Positions 13,498-18,821 of a stretch of DNA of 18,821 nt are shown piece by piece. The first letter of the stretch is position 1, and each line of letters begins with the position of its first letter. The notes under the pieces were generated by a model, which saw only the letters and a program-made list of their open reading frames with translations, made no database searches and was not told the DNA's origin. Source of the stretch: JAGOUY01 sp964562155. Lineage in GTDB: Bacteria > Patescibacteriota > Patescibacteriia > 2-12-FULL-60-25. The DNA is taken from contig CAZLRU010000024.1 of the NCBI GenBank assembly GCA_964562155.1, positions 1-18,821 on the forward strand, read 5' to 3'. A program made the translations under genes and the position numbers.

Positions 13498-13503
13498 GTA
13501 TAG
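13469..13503. repeat. array of five degenerate 7-base repeats upstream of the 13460 gene
   Basis: Read on the + strand, five contiguous heptamers start at 13469, 13476, 13483, 13490 and 13497: AGTATAC, AGTATCG, GGTACAG, AGTATCG, AGTATAG. The consensus is AGTATCG and the spacing is exactly 7. The array ends 8 bases from the start codon of the - strand gene and contains two TATACT boxes on that strand. Confidence 0.65.
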
Positions 13504-13524
13504 TAATCTTCCCTCCTCTGACAA
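13497..13524 (-). promoter_or_regulatory. distal promoter candidate of the 13460 gene
   Basis: On the - strand, TTGTCA (13524-13519; 5 of 6), a 16-base spacer and TATACT (13502-13497; 5 of 6). The leader would be about 30 bases. The -35 lies in the loop and inner stem of the hairpin at 13511-13530. Confidence 0.45.
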
Positions 13525-13530
13525 GGAGGG
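13511..13530. other. hairpin after pepA overlapping a promoter
   Basis: CCCTCCT (13511-13517) pairs with AGGAGGG (13524-13530) around a 6-base loop. It lies 4 bases after the pepA stop. No T-run follows on the - strand, so it is not a typical terminator. It contains the -35 of the distal promoter of the next gene. Confidence 0.4.
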
Positions 13531-13534
13531 GAAT

Positions 13535-15058
13535 CTAGATCCCCTGTAGATACTTCAATAATAACCTCACTCCATACCCACTGCCCCCAACAGGAATATC
13601 AGGGCGGGTTTCTTTTTCCACGAAGGCGGGGCCGGCGATATCAAGGTGCGCCCAAGGTGTTTTGCCAACGAAGTGCTGCAAAAATAGGCCGGCGGTAATC
13701 GCTCCTCCTGCACGTCCGCCTCCAATATTTTTTATATCGGCAACTTTTGATTTGATTAGCTCCTGATACGGCGCATAGAGCGGTAATGGCCAGAGTGGTT
13801 CTCCGGTATCCTTTGCCGCTGTTAGCAATCGATCACGTAATCGGTCGTCATCCGTCATAAGAGCGGAGACATCTTCTCCGAGCGCGACCACGCAGGCCCC
13901 GGTGAGCGTAGCGAGATCCACCATCGCATCAGGTTCAAACGTGTTGGCGTAAGATAGCGCATCCGCCAGCGTGACACGACCCTCGGCATCGGTATTCAAG
14001 ACTTCAATCGTTGTTCCATCCATCGCCTTCACCACATCTCCCGGACGATAGGCGTTCCCAGATGGCATATTTTCTACGGCGAGAAAAATACCGTGTACCT
14101 CGACACTAACATCGAGCTTTGTCAGCGCCTGAAATACTCCGAGCACCGCTGCTGCGCCTGCCATATCACACTTCATGGTCATCATTCCGTCAGCGGGCTT
14201 AATAGAGAGGCCGCCGGAATCGAAGGTAACAGCTTTTCCGACAAGAGCGATGCGTTTTTTTGGCTTGCCTACCGGACGATAGATAAGATGTGCACCTTTA
14301 GAGCCATTGTAAGAACCCCGGCCGACCGCGAGCGCCGCATTCATTCCAAGTTCTTTCATTTTTTCTTCGTCCAGGATCGTGAGCGAGATACGCTTGCTTT
14401 CTGAGGCGATCTGTTCAGCGACCTTAACCATGTCCGCCGGTAGCAGATGGTTTGGGGGTGTATTGACGAGCGTACGCGCCAACATGGTGGCATCTGCCAG
14501 TATGCGCGCTTCTTCCACGCCTCGCTCTATGGCTCTGATCGTCGTTCGATCGCTCGCCATGATCGTCACCCGCTCCACTTCGTGCCCGTCTTTTTGATGA
14601 GCTTCATGCAAACGACCTTTGTATTCGTGAAAGACATAGGAACCCAGCGCCATCCCTTCGGCTATCGCTGAAGCGAGGTCGCGGGCCGTTTTTCCCTCTA
14701 TGCTTATTTCCGGCCAGGCCAGCACAACGGTTTTTGCTTTGAGACTTTTGGCGCGCTTAGCAAGCTGCGCGCCTAATTTACGATACGCATCCACATCCAG
14801 CTTTTCTTTATCCCCCACCCCAACCACAAGCACCTTCCCTGCCGGTATTTTGCCTAAACATGGATACAGGATCGCTTCTCCTGTTTTACCGATGAAGCCG
14901 TCCTGCTTTACAAGGGCCGTGAGTGCGCCCGTGAGCTGCGTATCAATCTTTTGTAGCAGAGTATTAGAAGCAAGGGTCGCTCCTTTTGCGTGGAGTACGA
15001 TGAGAAGATCTGCCTTCTCTTGGGCTACGGCTCCTTGCTGGGCATGGATAGTCAACAT
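13535..15058 (-). CDS. pepA: leucyl aminopeptidase (M17 family)
   Basis: A cytosolic two-metal aminopeptidase that removes N-terminal residues, active as a hexamer in known relatives. The 507 residues are normal for M17: a variable N-terminal domain (1 to about 175) and the catalytic domain. All active-site residues are visible: Lys275 and Asp280 in VGKAVTFDSGG, Lys287, Asp298 in KCDMAGAAA, and Asp357, Glu359 and Arg361 in NTDAEGR. Their spacing matches E. coli PepA with a constant offset of 5. DLATLTGACVVALG follows as expected. The start ATG at 15058 has no Shine-Dalgarno; a promoter-like pair ends 9 bases before it. The N-terminal DNA-binding role known for E. coli PepA cannot be inferred here. 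Confidence 0.97.
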   Translation of the reverse strand: MLTIHAQQGAVAQEKADLLIVLHAKGATLASNTLLQKIDTQLTGALTALVKQDGFIGKTGEAILYPCLGKIPAGKVLVVGVGDKEKLDVDAYRKLGAQLAKRAKSLKAKTVVLAWPEISIEGKTARDLASAIAEGMALGSYVFHEYKGRLHEAHQKDGHEVERVTIMASDRTTIRAIERGVEEARILADATMLARTLVNTPPNHLLPADMVKVAEQIASESKRISLTILDEEKMKELGMNAALAVGRGSYNGSKGAHLIYRPVGKPKKRIALVGKAVTFDSGGLSIKPADGMMTMKCDMAGAAAVLGVFQALTKLDVSVEVHGIFLAVENMPSGNAYRPGDVVKAMDGTTIEVLNTDAEGRVTLADALSYANTFEPDAMVDLATLTGACVVALGEDVSALMTDDDRLRDRLLTAAKDTGEPLWPLPLYAPYQELIKSKVADIKNIGGGRAGGAITAGLFLQHFVGKTPWAHLDIAGPAFVEKETRPDIPVGGSGYGVRLLLKYLQGI

Positions 15059-15067
15059 ACAGAAGAG

Positions 15068-15096
15068 AGCCTAACCAATGAGACTCAGAATGACAA
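15068..15096 (-). promoter_or_regulatory. putative pepA promoter
   Basis: On the - strand, TTGTCA (15096-15091; 5 of 6), a 17-base spacer and TAGGCT (15073-15068; 3 of 6), ending 9 bases before the pepA ATG. Confidence 0.4.
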
Positions 15097-15102
15097 CGTG
15101 TA

Positions 15103-15111
15103 TGCTATACT
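15103..15111 (+). promoter_or_regulatory. extended -10 promoter of the 15138 gene
   Basis: TGCTATACT: a TGn extension plus TATACT (5 of 6), without a -35 at the usual distance. Transcription would start near 15118, about 20 bases before the ATG at 15138. This supports that start over the open frame beginning at 15078. Confidence 0.5.
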
Positions 15112-15137
15112 CAGTAAGCATTATTATTTATTTTTCT

Positions 15138-16550
15138 ATGTCTATACGACTTTCTTCGTTGGTTTCCGGTATGGCGCTGTGCGCTCTGCTGGCAAACCCC
15201 GTCTTTGCCCTGAGCCCTTCTTCAGATGCATACGCATCCCAGGAAACTACTCCCACCGACTGTCGTGATAGCTCCTTGCCCGACTATCGCGCCTCCCTAA
15301 CCGAAGCCATGACGACCATGCGCAACAGCATCATGAACGAATGGAAACGTCAGGCAGAGGTTCGCGTGAATGCAGCGACCACTCAACGTCGTGCAGGCGT
15401 GAAACGCGCGCTCGACATAGCAGGCGGACAACTCAATGCGGCGTTTGATGTGTTTGTAAAAACACAGAACACCTCTTTAGCAGCCGATATCAATGCGCTT
15501 GTGAATACCTATAGCAGCGACAACGCAGACGTTGCTGATGCCGTGTTTAACGGATGGTCAAACCGTGTGATTTCGTTTCGCGCTCTAGAGACTGCCATGG
15601 TTCGTGCCGAAAATAGCCTGCGTTTGTACACCCCTGCACGAGATCGCGCCGCTATGAGTCGTGCCTGGAATACCGTGCGCAAGGGAGCTCAAGAGCAGTT
15701 TGCCGCGGCACGTCATGGTGCTCGTGAGACCTTTAAAACCGACATGGAAGCGTGTGTAAACGGCTTGCCTCTTGAATATCTTTCCGATGATTCGGTAAGT
15801 GATGACAGCGCAAAAGACAAGGCGGATCAGGACGCCACCCCTCTTGCTTCTACCCCCATGAGCGCCAAAGTAGAGACAAGTCTCGGGGTTGAGGGCACGT
15901 CGGACGCCCGTACCTGTGGAGCCCATCACTTCGTTTTTGTTGGCAAAATTGGCTACGGCGCAGCAGGACTCGTGAAATATCACTGGGTACGCAGCGATGG
16001 TCAGTCGACAGCGACTGAAGCCGTTGAGTTTGCTCAGGCCGGTGTCAAAACCGTGTCTTTCTCCTGGGACATGGCGGCTACCACCGCTCAATGGGTTCGT
16101 CTTGTGATTGATGCTCCTACGTTTGCCCAAGCAGAGGCCCCCATCACACTCACGCAGGACTGCGCCCCTTCGGTCACGATGCCACTCCCGAATCAAGACA
16201 CCTTTACGGCTAAGCCTCCAGTTCTTCCTGCGAATGAGCTTGTGACTGGCGTACGTGCGCAAACCGTCAGTAAATCTGAGGTCGCTTTATGCGGATGGTA
16301 CCGATTTCAGTTTCAAGGCATGGTGGATACGGCCGGTCCTGGCACTATTACGTTCCGCTGGGAACGGTCCGATGGCGTCGTCTCCCCTGAACGCAAAGTC
16401 GCCTTTGATGCAGCTGGTAGCCATGAGGTGTCCGCTGAATCATGGGACTTGAGCGGAAATTACGAAGGAAGCGTGCGCTTGCACGTCTTATCCCCTATCA
16501 ACAAGCTCTCTGAGGCCGCTCCTCTCAAAATCATGCAAATGTGTAAATAG
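15138..16550 (+). CDS. secreted protein with helical domain and two Cys-bracketed beta-sandwich repeats
   Basis: I chose the ATG at 15138 (470 residues) because it begins a clean signal peptide, MSIRLSSLVSGMALCALLANPVFA, and follows the extended -10 box. The mature protein has three parts. First comes a helical region of about 160 residues with many Arg/Ala/Glu (MNEWKRQAEVRVNAATT, ARHGARETFKTDMEACV). Then an acidic Ser/Asp linker (SDDSVSDDSAKDKADQD). Last are two tandem repeats of about 83-85 residues. Each repeat opens with CGxxxFxFxG, carries KYHWVRSDG or TFRWERSDG in the middle and closes with a cysteine (codons at 15915, 16161, 16290 and 16542). The paired ends suggest one disulfide per domain. 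Similar RWxRSDG domains occur in secreted bacterial proteins as Ig-like folds. A surface or matrix role is inferred; no enzyme motif is seen. Confidence 0.8.
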   Translation: MSIRLSSLVSGMALCALLANPVFALSPSSDAYASQETTPTDCRDSSLPDYRASLTEAMTTMRNSIMNEWKRQAEVRVNAATTQRRAGVKRALDIAGGQLNAAFDVFVKTQNTSLAADINALVNTYSSDNADVADAVFNGWSNRVISFRALETAMVRAENSLRLYTPARDRAAMSRAWNTVRKGAQEQFAAARHGARETFKTDMEACVNGLPLEYLSDDSVSDDSAKDKADQDATPLASTPMSAKVETSLGVEGTSDARTCGAHHFVFVGKIGYGAAGLVKYHWVRSDGQSTATEAVEFAQAGVKTVSFSWDMAATTAQWVRLVIDAPTFAQAEAPITLTQDCAPSVTMPLPNQDTFTAKPPVLPANELVTGVRAQTVSKSEVALCGWYRFQFQGMVDTAGPGTITFRWERSDGVVSPERKVAFDAAGSHEVSAESWDLSGNYEGSVRLHVLSPINKLSEAAPLKIMQMCK

Positions 16551-16602
16551 CCTTTTCTTCTTGGAGGCCGTTTGTCACACGTCTCAGAAGACGACCTTCA
16601 CC

Positions 16603-16641
16603 GAATATAAAACACCCCGTTCATCGGGGTGTTTTATATTC
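16603..16641. terminator. bidirectional terminator between the two secreted-protein genes
   Basis: A perfect 17-bp stem (16603-16619 with 16625-16641) closes the loop TTCAT. Arms GAATATAAAACACCCCG and CGGGGTGTTTTATATTC give an A-run and a T-run in each direction. The two genes converge on it from 16550 and 16649. Confidence 0.9.
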
Positions 16642-16648
16642 TTGTACG

Positions 16649-18418
16649 TTAGAGAGGGAGTACGTCACTCACGTAACTCACCATCGATCGAACCGCGCTT
16701 GGGCTAAAGTCAGCTGAGTTATTAATCTCCGCCCCAAACGTGTAGTCAGCATAGTATCCATCGGATACATCATCCACCATCCGATTCCAACTACTGCCGT
16801 ATAAGCCTTGAGCAGCCGCCTCCGTTTTTACCCAACGCAAGGCGCGGTTGGTGGAAACAGCGTAGACCTTAGGATCGGTTGAGAACTTCACCATTTTTAC
16901 CCCTGGATGATAGGTCACGTTTGATCCGAGCGGGAGGCTTGCCATATCACTCGCGCTTATAATTCGCACGCCGCTGAAGTCACTGTACCAGGTGGAGTAG
17001 ACACGCTGATGAGGAAAGGCGTGACGACGACCATCCGCTCCAATGTAATACACGGCACTATCCGCCTGTGTAAAGCGGTTACCATCATCTGGCAACTTTA
17101 CTAGCGTATGCACGGAAACACCAATGCGAGAAACATTATTTAAGCGCGCCAATAGATCACTGGAAGGCATCGTTGATCCGCCCGTTGAACCACCAGCCAG
17201 TGTTCCAATTGTGATCGATAAATTACGTCCGGAAAATCTACCTACGTTGTCAAAAACCTCTATATAAGCCGTATAGGTGCCGGCGGTGGTAGGCGTACCT
17301 GTAATGATGCCGTTGGCAGACAGGCTCAGGCCCGGAGGCAAAGATCCGCTGGCCAAGTTCCAGCTGTAAGGAGTCGCTCCTCCGGTAGCAGATAAACTCG
17401 CACTATAACCGCTTCCCACCGTTCCACCCGCAAGAACGGACGTCGTGATACTAGGAGGGAGGGAGGGAGGAGAGGTAAGGTCTATCCCACTCAAAGCGGG
17501 AGAGACGGTCAGAGTAAAGGTTCGGTACGCCGCTACGTCGCGGGCATCCGTCATTTTTATCGAGAAGCTATAGGAACCAGCCGCCGTTGGCGTTCCACGT
17601 AATTGTCCGTCGCTCCCTACGGTGGTTAACATGAGTCCCGCAGGTAAGCTTGAACCTGAATCCATAGCCCAGTGATAGGGCCCGACTCCACCCGCTCCCA
17701 CCAAATCCGCTCCGTAGGAAGATCCCACGCGTGCCGCGGGAAGATTTGAAGCGCTCGCAATAACAGGGGCTGCGGCGTCGACCGCAATGCTCAAATCCTG
17801 ACTTCCCGTTCTTCCCGTTGCATCTTTTGCTCTTACCGTGAAGCTATAGGTCGCATTGGTCGTAGGTGTACCACTTATGACACCACTCCCGGCATTGAGG
17901 ACTAGTCCCCCAGGAAGACTCCCGGCGGTAATGCTCCACTCATACCCAGGAACTCCTCCCGTCACACCGATCGTCTGAGCATAGGATTGACCAACCATCG
18001 CGCCCGGCAAAGAGGCGGTGGTAATAACAGGATAACCAGTCACTACGAGCGTATATGATTTATCCGGTGGAGTATCTCCGATCCCTCCATCGCGCCGAGT
18101 GGCCCCGACCACAAAGGTATAGCTTCCGACACTTATCGGTGTACCACGAACGGTATAGGTGAATCCATCAGAACTAGCAGCGGCTCCGATCCCCGGAGGC
18201 ATGGCTCCACTTACGATACGGAAGGTATAAGGAATACCGTAATGATTTGACTGAATTTCTTGAGAATAATAAACGCCCGTTTGCGCACCCGGTAAAGAGG
18301 AGGGCGTAAAAAAGGAGGCGGCAAAGGCGACGGGACTTGTTGCACCGAGGAGCATGAGAGCGAACAGAAGGGCGGTGGTTATAACCCCTCCTTTACGTAC
18401 CAAGGTAGATATCGTCAT
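16649..18418 (-). CDS. secreted multi-Ig (He_PIG-type) protein with CPR-type C-terminal domain
   Basis: 589 residues. The signal peptide is about 1-33 (ALLFALMLLGATSPVAFA). Four putative-Ig (He_PIG) repeats follow at about 41-127, 130-214, 218-306 and 324-405. Each has the pattern LPxxxVGxxYxxxL, a central PYxWxxxSGxLPxGL and the closing GTPTxxGTYxF. A Gly/Ser linker (about 408-418) leads to a C-terminal module at about 437-563. Its landmarks are AVYYIGADGRRHAFPHQRVY, WYSDF, PLGSNVTYHPGVKMVK, TDPKVYAVS and LRWVKTEAAA. I recall this module at the end of many secreted CPR proteins, where its function is unknown. Two Cys-free halves and no enzyme motif suggest a structural or adhesive surface protein. 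There is no sorting signal I can name. No good Shine-Dalgarno or promoter is visible upstream. Confidence 0.88.
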   Translation of the reverse strand: MTISTLVRKGGVITTALLFALMLLGATSPVAFAASFFTPSSLPGAQTGVYYSQEIQSNHYGIPYTFRIVSGAMPPGIGAAASSDGFTYTVRGTPISVGSYTFVVGATRRDGGIGDTPPDKSYTLVVTGYPVITTASLPGAMVGQSYAQTIGVTGGVPGYEWSITAGSLPGGLVLNAGSGVISGTPTTNATYSFTVRAKDATGRTGSQDLSIAVDAAAPVIASASNLPAARVGSSYGADLVGAGGVGPYHWAMDSGSSLPAGLMLTTVGSDGQLRGTPTAAGSYSFSIKMTDARDVAAYRTFTLTVSPALSGIDLTSPPSLPPSITTSVLAGGTVGSGYSASLSATGGATPYSWNLASGSLPPGLSLSANGIITGTPTTAGTYTAYIEVFDNVGRFSGRNLSITIGTLAGGSTGGSTMPSSDLLARLNNVSRIGVSVHTLVKLPDDGNRFTQADSAVYYIGADGRRHAFPHQRVYSTWYSDFSGVRIISASDMASLPLGSNVTYHPGVKMVKFSTDPKVYAVSTNRALRWVKTEAAAQGLYGSSWNRMVDDVSDGYYADYTFGAEINNSADFSPSAVRSMVSYVSDVLPL

Positions 18419-18532
18419 AGGATAAGAAAACGTTACGAATCAAAACCGAGGGAGTCACCATCTATCTCCACGCCGGCTTTCTTCACCTCACACCTTTTTC
18501 GCAAAAAAAGCCAGGGGGAGAATCAAAAAATA

Positions 18533-18567
18533 CAAAAACCACTCCTTATCATGAAGAGTGGTTTTTG
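18533..18567 (-). terminator. terminator of tRNA-Lys
   Basis: CAAAAACCACTC (18533-18544) pairs with GAGTGGTTTTTG (18556-18567). On the - strand the stem is followed by TATTTTTT. It begins 3 bases after the CCA end of the tRNA, so it ends the tRNA transcript before the multi-Ig gene downstream on the same strand. Confidence 0.85.
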
Positions 18568-18569
18568 CG

Positions 18570-18645
18570 TGGTGCAGCGGCTGGGATTCGAACCCAGGAC
18601 CTTGGGCTTAAGAGGCCCCTGCTCTACCAACTGAGCTACCGCTGC
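18570..18645 (-). tRNA. tRNA-Lys (anticodon CTT)
   Basis: The 76-base gene includes an encoded CCA. The acceptor GCAGCGG pairs with CCGCTGC, with discriminator A. The D arm is GCTC/GAGC, the anticodon loop CTCTTAA gives CTT (reads AAG), the variable loop is AGGTC, and the T arm is CTGGG/CCCAG with loop TTCGAAT. The outermost anticodon-stem pair (27-43) is G with A, a mismatch; the other four pair normally. Promoter and terminator flank it closely. Confidence 0.95.
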
Positions 18646-18680
18646 ATTTATTTGTCTTTTCGCAACCTTAAAGCGCCGAT

Positions 18681-18709
18681 ATGGTAGAAGAATCCCGCTT
18701 GCCTGTCAA
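18681..18709 (-). promoter_or_regulatory. tRNA-Lys promoter
   Basis: On the - strand, TTGACA (18709-18704; perfect), a 17-base spacer and TACCAT (18686-18681; 4 of 6). Transcription would start about 29 bases before the tRNA. Its -35 overlaps the opposite-strand -35 by one base. Confidence 0.65.
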
Positions 18710-18727
18710 ACCAAAAACGGCTACCAT
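18699..18727 (+). promoter_or_regulatory. tRNA-Arg promoter
   Basis: TTGCCT (18699-18704; 4 of 6), a 17-base spacer and TACCAT (18722-18727), the same -10 hexamer as the divergent tRNA-Lys promoter. Transcription would start about 9 bases before the tRNA. Confidence 0.55.
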
Positions 18728-18743
18728 CACCGAATCATCGTTC

Positions 18744-18820
18744 GCACCCCTAGCTCAGCTGGATAGAGCGCTTCCCTCCGAAGGAAGAGGCCAGACGTTC
18801 GAATCGTCTGGGGTGCACCA
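18744..18820 (+). tRNA. tRNA-Arg (anticodon CCG)
   Basis: The 77-base gene includes an encoded CCA. The acceptor GCACCCC pairs with GGGGTGC, with discriminator A. The D arm is GCTC/GAGC, and the anticodon stem CTTCC/GGAAG closes loop CTCCGAA, giving CCG (reads CGG). The variable loop is AGGCC, and the T arm is AGACG/CGTCT with loop TTCGAAT. All stems pair. The gene ends one base before the window edge. Confidence 0.95.
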
Positions 18821-18821
18821 G

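Noticed and set aside
13469..13503. CRISPR array
   Set aside because: The units are 7 bases and contiguous, without spacers. There is no cas gene in the window.
15078..15137. Upstream start for the secreted protein at 15078
   Set aside because: The extension overlaps the promoter region and would put residues before a clean signal peptide. The extended -10 at 15103-15111 lies inside it, so the ATG at 15138 fits better.
15585..16262. A 225-residue open frame on the - strand
   Set aside because: It lies wholly antisense to the secreted protein gene, which has a signal peptide and internal repeats. It has no start signals and no recognisable motif.
18475..18512. Hairpin GGCTTT with AAAGCC upstream of the multi-Ig gene
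   Set aside because: Only 6 bp with a 26-base loop; no regulatory logic can be supported.
1..18821. Alternative genetic code with UGA as glycine
   Set aside because: crtB ends with TGA at its normal family length and the 1194 gene also ends in TGA. No conserved gene contains an in-frame TGA.

Overview
The window looks like a scaffold from a small-genome bacterium of the Candidate Phyla Radiation (Patescibacteria). The reasons are compact gene packing, few Shine-Dalgarno sequences, a divergent MurG, and a secreted multi-Ig protein ending in a domain I recognise from many CPR genomes. Base composition is roughly balanced. TGA acts as a stop (crtB, the 1194 gene) and is not read through, so the standard bacterial code 11 fits and the Gly-UGA code of Gracilibacteria/SR1 does not. 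I cannot place it below that level; an Uhrbacteria/Kaiserbacteria-like lineage is only a guess. Two 100-base N runs (4439-4538 and 8533-8632) are scaffold gaps that break four genes.

Layout. 28-1508 (+): a membrane-anchored unknown protein and a small orphan protein. 7955 to 1594 (-): one tightly packed operon, reading small membrane protein, mraY, ftsW, murG (broken by gap 1), a geranylgeranyl-type polyprenyl synthase (broken by gap 1), crtB, crtI. It joins lipid II synthesis and septal wall polymerisation to C40 (or C30) carotenoid synthesis, and every step uses an isoprenoid substrate or carrier. 8239-7991 (-): NFU-type Fe-S protein, divergent from rpmA (L27, broken by gap 2). 10699-8633 (-): pyrG and an unknown protein running into gap 2. 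10821-11291 (+): orphan protein with its own terminator. 12043-11354 (-): cis-prenyltransferase (UppS family), divergent from folD (12156-12992, +). 13460-13041 (-): four-helix membrane protein. 15058-13535 (-): leucyl aminopeptidase. 15138-16550 (+) and 18418-16649 (-): two convergent secreted proteins with beta-sandwich/Ig-like repeats, probably surface proteins. 18570-18820: divergent tRNA-Lys(CTT) and tRNA-Arg(CCG). No intergenic stretch exceeds about 200 bases.

Regulatory pattern. Convergent or isolated genes end in strong hairpins (1045-1082, 11311-11337, 13007-13040, 16603-16641, 18533-18567). Several genes (nfu, the 7955 gene, pyrG, folD, the 13460 gene, pepA) have a -10-like hexamer only 7-9 bases before the start codon and no Shine-Dalgarno, which predicts leaderless mRNAs. 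Two divergent promoter pairs (nfu/rpmA and tRNA-Lys/tRNA-Arg) have overlapping -35 boxes. Two start codons (rpmA and the 13460 gene) lie 4-8 bases from short arrays of degenerate 7-base repeats. I see no CRISPR array, transposase, integrase or phage gene. The most notable system is the joint wall-and-carotenoid operon.
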